The notes under the pieces were generated by a model that was not told where the DNA came from, searched no databases, and saw nothing but the letters and a program-made list of their open reading frames with translations. A stretch of DNA of 64,000 bases from JBBRHQ01 sp963781345 (GTDB taxonomy: Bacteria; Actinomycetota; Thermoleophilia; Solirubrobacterales; 70-9), in contig CAWAFQ010000005.1 in the NCBI GenBank assembly GCA_963781345.1, positions 124,001 to 188,000 of the forward strand, read 5' to 3'. Shown here in pieces: positions 40,045 through 48,825 of the stretch. Every line of letters starts with the position of its first letter. Within the stretch, counting starts at the first letter, position 1. Position numbers and translations under genes: made by a program.

Positions 40045-43000
40045 ATGACCGCTGAGCGCGACTTCATCGCCGCGACCCGCGAGCGCGTCGTCGTCTTCGA
40101 CGGCGGCATGGGGGCGACCCTGGAGCAGTTCGAGCTGACCGAGGCCGACTACGGCGGCCTCCAGGGCCGCTGCCACGAGGCGCTCGTGCTCAACCGCCCC
40201 GACGTGATCGAGGGGGTCCACGCCTCGATGATCGAGGCCGGGGCCGAGGTAGTGGAGACCGACACCTTCCAGGGCAGCCGGATCAAGCTCGACGAGTGGG
40301 GCCTCGGCGAGCACACGCCGGAGATCAACCGCCGGGCGGCGGAGATCGCCCGCAAGGCGGCCGGCGAGGAGCGCTTCGTCGCCGGCTCGATCGGGCCGAC
40401 CGGGTTCCTGCCCGCATCCGACGACCCGACCCTCGGTGACATCAGCTTCGCCAAGCTCGTCGAGGTTTTCGCCGAGCAGGCCACCGGCCTGGTCGAGGGC
40501 GGCGCCGACCTGATCATCATCGAGACGGCGCAGGACATCCTCGAGGTCAAGGCGGCGGTCTTCGGCGCCCGCGAGGCGTTCCGGGCGACTGGGCGAACGC
40601 TGCCGATCCAGACCAGCGTCTCGCTGCTGCCGCAGGGCGGAAAGATGCTGCTCGGCACCGACATCGCGGCGGTGCTCACGACCCTGGCCGCGCTCGACGT
40701 CGACGTCATCGGCCTCAACTGCTCGACCGGGCCCGAGGACATGCGCGACGCGATCCGCTACCTCGGCGAGCACTCGCCGCTCCCGGTGCACTGCATCCCC
40801 AACGCCGGGCTGCCCCTTCAGGGACCCGACGGCGAGACGATCTTCCCCGAGAAGCCGGAGCCCCTGGCGGCGACGCTGGGCGAGTTCGTCGAGCGCCACG
40901 GCGTCGGCATCGTCGGCGGCTGCTGCGGGACCACCCCCGAGCACATCGCCGCGATCCGTGAGCGGGTTGCCGGTCGCGTACCCGGCGAGCGCCCGGCGCC
41001 GGACCCGATCGAGGTCTCCTCGATGATGACCTCGACGCCGCTGGTACAGGAGCCGCGCCCGACCCTGGTCGGCGAGCGGGTCAACTCGCAGGGGTCGCGC
41101 AGGGCCAAGGAGTTGCTGCTCGCCGACGACTACGACGGCCTCGTCCAGGTTGCCGAGGACCAGGTCACCGGCGGCGCCCACGTCCTCGACGTCTGCGTCG
41201 CGCTGACCGAGCGCTCCGACGAGGACGAGCAGATGCGACAGGTGGTGGAGCGGATCTCGCTGACCCAGCCGGCGCCGGTCCAGATCGACTCGACCGAGCC
41301 CGAGGTGATCCGGGCCGCGCTCGAGCAGATTCCCGGCCGCGCGATCGTCAACTCGATCAACCTCGAAGCCGGCCGTGATAAGGCCGATGTCGTGATCCCG
41401 CTGGCGAAGGAGCACGGCGCGGCGCTGATCGCTCTGGTGATCGACGAGGTCGGTATGGCAAAGACGGCGGAGCGCAAGGTCGAGATCGCCAAGCGGATCC
41501 GCGACCTCGCCTGCGACGAGCACGGCCTCAATCCTGAGGCGCTGATCTTCGACGCGCTCACCTTCACGCTGACCACCGGCGACGACGAGTGGAAGCCCTC
41601 GGCAGTGGAGACGATCGAGGGAATCCGCAGGATCAAGGAGGAGCTGCCCGGGGTGAAGACCTCCCTCGGCGTCTCCAACGTCTCCTTCGGCGTCTCCCCC
41701 CCAGCCCGGGCTGTGCTCAACTCGGTCTTCCTCCACCACTGCGTCGAGGCGGGCCTTGACCTGGCGATGGTCAACCCCAACCACATCACCCCCTACGGGG
41801 AGATCACCGAGGCCGAGCGCGAGCTCACCGACGACCTCGTCTTCAACCGTCGCGAGGACGCGCTCGAGCGCTTCATCGGGCACTTCGAGTCGAAGGGAGC
41901 AGAAGAGGTCGAAGAGGGCTCCGATCCGACCGAGGGGATGGAGCCGGAGGAAGCGCTTCACTGGCACATCCTGCGCAGAAAGAAGGACGGGGTCGAGGAC
42001 TGGATCGACCACTGTGTGGAGAAGATCGGCGCGGTGCCGACGCTCAACGGGGTGCTGCTGCCCGCGATGAAGGAGGTCGGCGACAAGTTCGGCGCCGGCG
42101 AGCTGATCCTGCCCTTCGTGCTGCAGTCAGCAGAGGTGATGAAGCGCGCAGTCGCCCGCCTCGAGAACTACCTCGACCGGATCGAGGGCCACACCAAGGG
42201 CAGGGTGGTGATCGCGACCGTATTCGGCGACGTCCACGACATCGGCAAGTCTCTCGTCAACACGATCCTCACCAACAACGGCTACACCGTGATCGACCTC
42301 GGCAAGCAGGTTCCGGTGGAGACGATCATCGAGGCTGCGGTCTCCAACGACGCCGACGCGATCGGGCTCTCGGCCCTGCTGGTGTCGACCTCGAAACAGA
42401 TGCCGACCTGCATCGGCGAGCTGCACTCGCGCGGGCTCGATTTCCCGGTTCTGATCGGCGGCGCCGCGATCAACCGCGACTTCGGCCGCCGCGCGCTCTA
42501 CCCCCATGGCAAGGAGTCGGACGAGGTTTTCGAGCCCGGGGTCTTCTACTGCAAGGACGCCTTCGCCGGCCTCGACACGATGGATGCTCTGGTAGATCCC
42601 GAGGCGCGGTCCGCGCTGGTTGAGCGGATCCGGGACGAGGCGAAGGCGCTGCGGGAGAAGGTGGTCGTCGCCGACGACGCTCCCCCGACCACCGACGACA
42701 GCGTCCGCTCCGCCGCGCGTACCGACGTCGCGGTCCCCGAGCCGCCCTTCTGGGGCGCCCGCGAGATCGCGGTCGACCTCGGCGACGTCTACCCGCATCT
42801 CGACCGCCACGTTCTCTTCAAGCTCCACTGGGGCGGGCGCGGGAAGAAGGGCGAGGAGTGGAGGGCGATCGTCGAGGGCGACGGCACCGAGGAAGGATTC
42901 TCGTCGCGGCTGGAACGGATGTGGCGCGAGCAGGACTACCTCAACCCTCGAGCCCGGCTCGGCTACTTCCCCGCCAACGCCGCCGGCAACGAGTTGGTCA

Positions 43001-43605
43001 TCTTCGACCCCGAGGCACCCGACGTCGAGCTCGAGCGCCTCGTCTTCCCGCGCCAGCCGAAGCACGACCGGATCTGCCTGACGGACTTCTTCCGGCCACT
43101 TGAGTCGGGCGAGCGCGACGTAGTCGCCCTGCAGGGGGTAACCGTCGGCCCGGAGGTCACCGACTTGATGGCGAGGCTCGAGTCGGACGGTGAGTTCGCC
43201 GAGCAGCTCTATGTCCACGGCCTCGGCGTGCAGTCCGCGGAGGGGCTGGCCGAGTGGCTTCACGCCACGGTCCGCAGTGAGCTCGGCATCGGCGCAAACC
43301 AGGGCCGGCGCTACTCCTGGGGCTATCCGGCGTGCCCCGACCAGTCCGAGCACGAGAAGGTCTGGCGCCTGCTCGGCCTCGAGCAGATCGGGATGACCCT
43401 CTCTGACGGATTCGCGGTCACGCCCGAGCAGTCGACGGTCGCGATCATCGCCCATCACCCGCAGGCGGTCTACTTCGGGATGAAGTCCGGCTTCATCCCG
43501 AAAGACTCCGCGCCCGATGAGGTGATCGCCGGCTCCGAGCGTGGAGGCGAGCTTCCCCCGGAGGAGGACCCGAGCGAAGAGGACCCGGTGGCCGCTGAGG
43601 CCTAG
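40045..43605 (+). CDS. metH: Cobalamin-dependent methionine synthase
   Basis: This 1186-residue enzyme methylates homocysteine using methyltetrahydrofolate and cobalamin. All four modules are visible. The homocysteine domain has zinc ligands C226, C293 and C294 (in CSTG and GGCCGTT). The folate domain starts near VGERVNSQGSRRAKE (about 340-600). The cap and cobalamin domain contains DVHDIGK with the cobalt-ligating H731. The C-terminal activation domain contains WGYPACPDQSEHEK. Length is normal. The SAM-I riboswitch upstream supports the assignment. Its stop overlaps the convergent glycosyltransferase gene by 4 bp. Confidence 0.96.
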   Translation: MTAERDFIAATRERVVVFDGGMGATLEQFELTEADYGGLQGRCHEALVLNRPDVIEGVHASMIEAGAEVVETDTFQGSRIKLDEWGLGEHTPEINRRAAEIARKAAGEERFVAGSIGPTGFLPASDDPTLGDISFAKLVEVFAEQATGLVEGGADLIIIETAQDILEVKAAVFGAREAFRATGRTLPIQTSVSLLPQGGKMLLGTDIAAVLTTLAALDVDVIGLNCSTGPEDMRDAIRYLGEHSPLPVHCIPNAGLPLQGPDGETIFPEKPEPLAATLGEFVERHGVGIVGGCCGTTPEHIAAIRERVAGRVPGERPAPDPIEVSSMMTSTPLVQEPRPTLVGERVNSQGSRRAKELLLADDYDGLVQVAEDQVTGGAHVLDVCVALTERSDEDEQMRQVVERISLTQPAPVQIDSTEPEVIRAALEQIPGRAIVNSINLEAGRDKADVVIPLAKEHGAALIALVIDEVGMAKTAERKVEIAKRIRDLACDEHGLNPEALIFDALTFTLTTGDDEWKPSAVETIEGIRRIKEELPGVKTSLGVSNVSFGVSPPARAVLNSVFLHHCVEAGLDLAMVNPNHITPYGEITEAERELTDDLVFNRREDALERFIGHFESKGAEEVEEGSDPTEGMEPEEALHWHILRRKKDGVEDWIDHCVEKIGAVPTLNGVLLPAMKEVGDKFGAGELILPFVLQSAEVMKRAVARLENYLDRIEGHTKGRVVIATVFGDVHDIGKSLVNTILTNNGYTVIDLGKQVPVETIIEAAVSNDADAIGLSALLVSTSKQMPTCIGELHSRGLDFPVLIGGAAINRDFGRRALYPHGKESDEVFEPGVFYCKDAFAGLDTMDALVDPEARSALVERIRDEAKALREKVVVADDAPPTTDDSVRSAARTDVAVPEPPFWGAREIAVDLGDVYPHLDRHVLFKLHWGGRGKKGEEWRAIVEGDGTEEGFSSRLERMWREQDYLNPRARLGYFPANAAGNELVIFDPEAPDVELERLVFPRQPKHDRICLTDFFRPLESGERDVVALQGVTVGPEVTDLMARLESDGEFAEQLYVHGLGVQSAEGLAEWLHATVRSELGIGANQGRRYSWGYPACPDQSEHEKVWRLLGLEQIGMTLSDGFAVTPEQSTVAIIAHHPQAVYFGMKSGFIPKDSAPDEVIAGSERGGELPPEEDPSEEDPVAAEA

Positions 43606-45926
43606 AGCGGGACGCCCTCGCGGGCGGGGGTGCTTCGGGCGGGCGGTGTCGGCGAGAGCCGTACCGGGGCCGCGGACAGCGCCTGGACCCGCAGGTCGGA
43701 CCAGGTCAGGCCCTCGCGGACCAACGCCGGCAGGCCGAGGATGACGGCGGTGGCGATCTCGACCGCCTGCAGGATGACGCCGTAGGCGAGGGCGTCGGCC
43801 GTGCCGATGCCGAAGCCGGTGTGAAGGACGCTGATCACCGCCAGCTGGAAGACCCCGATGTTGGACGGGGTCGCAGGGACGACCGCGGTGACGTTGACCG
43901 CGAACAGAACCGCCGCGGCGGCGCCGATGCCCGCCTCGTGGTTGAGGCCGAGCGCGAACAGAAGTGCCCAGCAGGAGGCGAGCTGGATCGCCCAGGCGCC
44001 GAGCTGCGCGGCGGCGGCGAAGGCGCCGCGCTTGGGATTGCGGAAGACGACGAGGCCGCGTCGCACCTGGACCAGGGCGCTGCGCATGCCGGCGCCGATC
44101 CGCGCCAGGCGGCCGTTGCCGTTGCGGCGCATCAGCGCCGGCGCGATCAGCACCACCAGGAGCACCAGCAGCGGCAACGAGCTGAACCAGAAGAGCTTCT
44201 GGGTCCCGGAATGGAAGAGGTCGGTGGTCGAGACGATGATCGCTCCGAGCAGCACCAGGGCGACGATGTTGAGCATGGTCTGCGAGACCAGGGTCCCGAG
44301 CAGCACGGGGATCGTCTCGCGCATTCGCCCGGTGCGGCGCGAGAGCGACATCACGCGTGCCGGCTCACCCAGGCGCGCCGGCAGCGTCGCCGACATCAGC
44401 ACGCCGATCATCGTCGCCGAGGTGACGTCGCGGCGGCGGACCGGGCGGTTGGGGAGCGCCGCACGGACGATCGCGTACCAGGACGCGGCGCGGAAGAAGA
44501 GCGAAGCGCACATCAGCGCCAGGGCGATCAGGACCCAGGTGAGGTCAGAGCGGACGATGCTCGCGATGACCTTGTCGACGCCGATCTTGTTGGCTGCAAC
44601 CGCGGTCAGGCCGATGCCGAGAATCGCGGCGACCCCGAGGCCGACCCTGCGGGCGACCCGGCGCCGGCCCGTGCCCGTGTCGGCAGGGTCTGGGTCAAGC
44701 GAGGGGAGGCGGCGGGCGGGCTGGCGCGGGCGGCCGTCGGCGGAGGCGATTCCGACCCGGCGCGCGATCCGCTCGCTCCTCGTAACCGGGCGCGGAGCCT
44801 CGATCGCCTGCTGATAGACGCCGCTGACGGCATCGGCAACCCGGGGCCAGGCGTAGCGCTCGGCGCTGCGCCTCGCGGCCCTGCCCATCTCCCGCATCCG
44901 CGCGGGGTCGTGCTGGGCGCGCTGCAGCTCCTCGGCGAGGCGCTGGGCGTCGGCGGGCGGCACCAGGACGCCGTCGAGGCCGTCGGTGACGACATCGCTG
45001 TAGCCGGCAATCGCGGACGCGATCACCGGAGTGCCGGTGGCGAATGCCTCGGTCAGAACCATGCCGAAGCTCTCACCGGAGAGCGATGGCGCACAGAGGA
45101 CGTCGGCGCTGTGGAGCGCCTGCCAGAGCTGCTCACCGGAGACGCGACCACGGGCGTCGATCGAACTCATCAACTCGGGGTCCTGGGCATAGCGCAAGAC
45201 ATCGGCTTCGGAGGCGCCGATCACGGTCAGCCGCGCCGGCGCATGGTCGACCAGAGCACCGAACGCGGTCAGCAGGAATGGAAGGCCCTTGCGCTCCTCG
45301 GGGCGGCCGACGAAGAGGATCCGGAACTCATCGCTGGGCTCCTTCGGACCGCTGGGCGCGGCGGCGAGGTCGACTCCGTTGGGGACGATCTCGTAGCTGC
45401 CGCCGAACCAGCGCTTCCCGGTCCAGGCGGCTGCCTCGGATACGGCGATCTTGGCCGAGAGCCTGTTGACGACGCGTCGGGCGCCGAGCGCGGTCGCGGT
45501 GTGGTTGGGGAAGGCCTTGGTCGAGTAGGCGTGGAAGGTGCCGACGACCGGCGTCTCGGAGCTGAGCGCCGTGTCCCAACCGACCAGCGGCGCGATCGGC
45601 TCGTGGACGTGGACGACGTCGAATCCGCCCTGGCGCAGCGCCCGGCGGGTGGCGGTGATGCCCTCGGGGAAGACCGAGAGGTTGGAGACGGCGCCGTTGG
45701 CCCCGATCCCGACGGTTCGGCCGACCGGGATCAGGTAGTCCGGCATCTCCCTTGGCTCGGCGGGGGCGCGGTGGAGAGCCTTGCTGAGGCGATCGGGCGG
45801 GTCGAAGGGCGCGATTACCCTGACGTGGTCTCCGCGGCCGATGAACTCCTCGGCCAGAGCCTCCACGTGACGGTTGACCCCTCCCTGATAGCTCCACGAA
45901 TATGGCGTGACAAGGGCGATTCGCAC
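43602..45926 (-). CDS. Fusion of a GT4 glycosyltransferase with a flippase-like (UPF0104/AglD2-type) membrane domain
   Basis: Residues 1 to about 375 form a GT-B glycosyltransferase like PimA/MshA: VRIALVTPYSWSYQGGVNRH at the start, then VPNGVD, ILFVGRPEERKG and the donor-binding SLSGESFGMVLTEAFATGTP. After a basic linker, about residues 430-755 contain seven or eight hydrophobic segments of the lysylphosphatidylglycerol-synthase-membrane type (SATMIGVLMSATLPARLGEP, VNVTAVVPATPSNIGVFQL). One chain may thus glycosylate a lipid carrier and sit in or move it across the membrane. GTG 45926 is chosen because family members begin exactly there; the frame is open to 45980. Confidence 0.87.
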   Translation of the reverse strand: MRIALVTPYSWSYQGGVNRHVEALAEEFIGRGDHVRVIAPFDPPDRLSKALHRAPAEPREMPDYLIPVGRTVGIGANGAVSNLSVFPEGITATRRALRQGGFDVVHVHEPIAPLVGWDTALSSETPVVGTFHAYSTKAFPNHTATALGARRVVNRLSAKIAVSEAAAWTGKRWFGGSYEIVPNGVDLAAAPSGPKEPSDEFRILFVGRPEERKGLPFLLTAFGALVDHAPARLTVIGASEADVLRYAQDPELMSSIDARGRVSGEQLWQALHSADVLCAPSLSGESFGMVLTEAFATGTPVIASAIAGYSDVVTDGLDGVLVPPADAQRLAEELQRAQHDPARMREMGRAARRSAERYAWPRVADAVSGVYQQAIEAPRPVTRSERIARRVGIASADGRPRQPARRLPSLDPDPADTGTGRRRVARRVGLGVAAILGIGLTAVAANKIGVDKVIASIVRSDLTWVLIALALMCASLFFRAASWYAIVRAALPNRPVRRRDVTSATMIGVLMSATLPARLGEPARVMSLSRRTGRMRETIPVLLGTLVSQTMLNIVALVLLGAIIVSTTDLFHSGTQKLFWFSSLPLLVLLVVLIAPALMRRNGNGRLARIGAGMRSALVQVRRGLVVFRNPKRGAFAAAAQLGAWAIQLASCWALLFALGLNHEAGIGAAAAVLFAVNVTAVVPATPSNIGVFQLAVISVLHTGFGIGTADALAYGVILQAVEIATAVILGLPALVREGLTWSDLRVQALSAAPVRLSPTPPARSTPAREGVPL

Positions 45927-45964
45927 GTTCAGTAAGGGTAGTCCATGTTGCGGGGGGTGACTGT

Positions 45965-45986
45965 GAGGGTGCCCACGCACACCCTC
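45965..45986. terminator. 7-bp hairpin in the gap after the phosphatase-like membrane gene
   Basis: GAGGGTG (45965-45971) and CACCCTC (45980-45986) flank an 8-base loop. It lies 30-50 bp beyond the stop of the minus-strand gene at 46016, before the glycosyltransferase start. A T-rich stretch (TTGTTTTTC on the minus strand) lies between that stop and the hairpin, so the order is unusual for a terminator. Confidence 0.3.
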
Positions 45987-46015
45987 TCGCAGGCCCAGAC
46001 GAAAAACAACCCCCC

Positions 46016-47932
46016 TCAGGCGTCGTGGTTACTCGTCGGTGAGGGCGCCGACCGGCTCTCCGCCCAGGCATAGCCTAGGAATGCGGCGATAGAGGCGGCG
46101 CCGACCTCGAGCAGAAGGGCGCCGGAGTCGTTGGCGAGGGTTCCGACCACGGTCGCGGCGGCTGCGCCGGCGAAGGCGGCGAGTACCGGCGGGGAGCCCT
46201 CGAGCCAGGCGCGGATCCGCCCTCTCTGCCAGACGAGAAGGCCGATCGCGATCAGCACCACGGGCAGAACCGGTGATGATGCCGCGCGGCCGAAGCTGCG
46301 GCCGGAGAGGCGCAGGCGGCGCTCGGCGACGTCCGCGAGGTCGTGGAGGCCGCCCGCGTCGAGCACCGAGCGGGTCAGGTGGGCGTTTCCGCCGGAGACG
46401 AGGTCGATCAGCGCCAGCGCCGCGAGCGCCAGAAGGGGCGCCGCCAGCGCCAGCAGAAGAAGGCCGCGGCGGCGGGTGAGCACGGCCGCTGCGACCGCGG
46501 CGCCGGCGGGGAAGACGATCGCCGCGCCGACGTCGGCCCCGAAGCGCCCGGCGGCGAAGACGAAGGCGAAGAGGAAGGCGACCGCGAGGAAGGCGACGGC
46601 CCCCGCGCGGCGCGAGGCCGCCGGCGCGAAGCCGGCGATCCCGGCCCCGGTGCCGACGATGATCAGCGGCGCCAGGATCGCCTCGAGCTCGTTTCCGATC
46701 CCGTAGAAGCGGACACCGCCGCCGGGGTTGGGGCCGATCAGCGAGAGCGAGGTCAGCGGCGAGCCGGCGACGACGTCGACCGCGCAGGCGAGCGTGGTCA
46801 GGCCGCAGGCGACCGCCAGCGCGCGGTAGCCGCGGAAGGCGGCGAGGGTGATCGCCGCGAGCGCAGGAGCGCCGAGGCCGAGAAGCAGCCGCTCGGCGCC
46901 GGCGCCGGGTCGCAGCGCCGCCCCGAGCAGCAGCAGAAGCGGTAGGTAGGCGACCGAAAGCGCCAGCAATCGCAGCGCCACGCCGGCGCGGCGGCCCCGG
47001 AGTACGGCGGCGGAGACGCCGAAGACGAGCAGCCAGGCGAGGAGGCTGATCCCGACGACCGAGCCCCGGCGGGGGACGATCTCAGCGAGCCGGTCGCCCA
47101 GCGCGACGACCTCGCCGAAGTCGCGGCTTCCCTCGGCACGGATCGGTGTGCCCGTCATCTGCGATGGGATCGGCAGGCCGAGCCGGTCGAGAATCGTCGG
47201 CGCCAGGTCGGTGGTGCTGACGTAGCCGTTGACGCGGGTGCTATCCGAGGTGAGGTTGCCGTCGAAGCCGGCGCCGGCGATCCCGACCGCGAGCTGGCGG
47301 CGCCCGGCCGGCGGCGGGCGCTCGATCGCAATCAGAAGGTCGCGCCCGCGCAGCGCGCGCACCCGGGCCACCAGGTTGGCGGTCGAAGCGTTGACGACGC
47401 TGACGGAGCGGGCCCCGGCGCGCGCACCCGGGCACGCTCGAGATCTGCAGCCGGCGCTGATGCGGGTGAGGCGGCCGCGCCTGTCGGCTGCGAGGATCGC
47501 GGGCGCTCCGAGGTCGCCGGCCGCCGCGATCGCCCCGGGCGGGAGCGAGGTGGCGAGCAGGCCGGGGACGATCTCGGCGGGCGCCGATTCGGCGCGGGCG
47601 CCGATTCGCCCCCACCCGCGGATCCGGTCGCCGGCCGCAACGATCGGCGGCAGGCTCCCGTCGTAGAGGGAATCGAAGATCCGGTTGCCCTGGGTGATGT
47701 CGAGGTAGGTCTGGTCGGGCGGGACCTCCCCGAGGCCGGCGCTGAGCAGGCCCGGCGATATCCGGGGCGTCGACTCGAGGTCGCTGACGGAGGTGCCGTT
47801 GGGCAGAAGGGCGATCGTCACCCGTGGGGGCGCGGGCGCCTCCGCCGCTGCCCGGGCGACGGCAGCGCTCGCCCACGGGAGCGCCCCGGCCCAGAGCAGC
47901 CCGGCGCCGAGCGCTATTTTGGTGAGCACCAT
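46016..47932 (-). CDS. Membrane protein with an exported alkaline-phosphatase-superfamily-like domain
   Basis: This 638-residue protein has a signal-like N-terminus, then an exported domain up to about residue 270. That domain ends in STTDLAPTILDRLGLPIPSQ, a segment typical of the last strand of sulfatase/phosphatase-superfamily domains. The usual metal ligands are not evident, so activity is doubtful. The remaining 370 residues hold about ten hydrophobic segments, with a conserved-looking extracytoplasmic loop NPGGGVRFYGIGNELEA. I know no named family with certainty. Its ATG at 47932 overlaps the divergent chdC ATG in the tetranucleotide CATG, so no intergenic DNA exists. Confidence 0.65.
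   Translation of the reverse strand: MVLTKIALGAGLLWAGALPWASAAVARAAAEAPAPPRVTIALLPNGTSVSDLESTPRISPGLLSAGLGEVPPDQTYLDITQGNRIFDSLYDGSLPPIVAAGDRIRGWGRIGARAESAPAEIVPGLLATSLPPGAIAAAGDLGAPAILAADRRGRLTRISAGCRSRACPGARAGARSVSVVNASTANLVARVRALRGRDLLIAIERPPPAGRRQLAVGIAGAGFDGNLTSDSTRVNGYVSTTDLAPTILDRLGLPIPSQMTGTPIRAEGSRDFGEVVALGDRLAEIVPRRGSVVGISLLAWLLVFGVSAAVLRGRRAGVALRLLALSVAYLPLLLLLGAALRPGAGAERLLLGLGAPALAAITLAAFRGYRALAVACGLTTLACAVDVVAGSPLTSLSLIGPNPGGGVRFYGIGNELEAILAPLIIVGTGAGIAGFAPAASRRAGAVAFLAVAFLFAFVFAAGRFGADVGAAIVFPAGAAVAAAVLTRRRGLLLLALAAPLLALAALALIDLVSGGNAHLTRSVLDAGGLHDLADVAERRLRLSGRSFGRAASSPVLPVVLIAIGLLVWQRGRIRAWLEGSPPVLAAFAGAAAATVVGTLANDSGALLLEVGAASIAAFLGYAWAESRSAPSPTSNHDA
47915..47920 (+). promoter_or_regulatory. 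Candidate -10 element for chdC inside the divergent gene
   Basis: TATTTT ends 10 bp before the chdC ATG at 47931. It falls within the coding start of the opposite gene on the minus strand (AAAATA codons). It would give a leaderless or nearly leaderless mRNA. Confidence 0.3.
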
Positions 47933-48638
47933 GGCCGGCCGGACTTTCGTGAAATTCACGTTCTTCAAGCTCGATCCCGCCTGGCGGCGCCTCGACGATG
48001 AGCGGCGGGCGGCCGACAAGCGCGAGTTCCTCGCCGCCTGCGAGGACTTCGGTCTCGACCGCTCGCTGCGCGCCTACTCAACCATAGGCACCCGGGGCGA
48101 CGCCGACCTGATGATCCTCAGTCAGAGCCCCAACCTCAGCGACATCCACACCTTCCACGTGGTCCTCGGCCAGAGCGGCCTCTCGAAGTGGGCGACCACC
48201 CCCTATTCCTACCTGGCGATGACCAAAGCCTCCCCCTACTCGGAGGAGGAGTCGGTGCGGCCTCAGATCTGCGTCTCCGACCGCCGCTACCTCTTCGTCT
48301 ACCCGATGGTCAAGCAGCGCCGCTGGTTCGGGCTGCCGATGGAGGAGCGCGGCCGGATCATGCGCAGCCACATCGAGATCGGCCGCCATTACCCGGAGAT
48401 CTCGGTCAACACCACCTACTCCTTCGGCCTCGACGACCAGGAGTTCGTCGTCGCCTTCGAGGGCGACGATCCCGGCGAGTTCCTCGACCTCGTCCAGGAG
48501 CTGCGCCCGACCGAGGCGAGCGAGTACACCGAGCGCGAGACCCCGATCTTCACCTGCGTCGCGATGAGCGTCGCCAAGGCCCTCGACGCGCTCGACGGCG
48601 CGCCGGTCAGCGCCGCAGAGCCGGCGCACCTCGCCTAG
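47931..48638 (+). CDS. chdC: Coproheme decarboxylase / chlorite dismutase family protein (HemQ)
   Basis: ChdC completes haem synthesis in Gram-positive bacteria by decarboxylating coproheme with hydrogen peroxide. The 235-residue protein has the family marks: FFKLDPAWRRLDD near the start, TPYSYLAMTKASPY, PMVKQRRWFGLPMEER and the haem-ligand block HIEIGRHYPEISVNTTYSFG, followed by DDQEFVVAFE. Length fits. The ATG at 47931 has no Shine-Dalgarno. No other haem gene lies in the window, but ferredoxin reductase and iron-sulfur carrier genes are nearby. Confidence 0.88.
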   Translation: MAGRTFVKFTFFKLDPAWRRLDDERRAADKREFLAACEDFGLDRSLRAYSTIGTRGDADLMILSQSPNLSDIHTFHVVLGQSGLSKWATTPYSYLAMTKASPYSEEESVRPQICVSDRRYLFVYPMVKQRRWFGLPMEERGRIMRSHIEIGRHYPEISVNTTYSFGLDDQEFVVAFEGDDPGEFLDLVQELRPTEASEYTERETPIFTCVAMSVAKALDALDGAPVSAAEPAHLA

Positions 48639-48825
48639 CACCGGCGGGGGCATGATCCCCTACGGGACGCGGGTCCACTGCAAGCCGATCGGCCGGGCAC
48701 GGAGGCCGGCCTTCGCGATCCCGGCCAGAATGGCTGGGGCGAATCGGCGTCTTCTCATCAATTCTTGGAACCCCTGGCGCCGACCATAGTTGTGGCCGGC
48801 ACTTCCCTATCCTTCCGCCTTCGAA

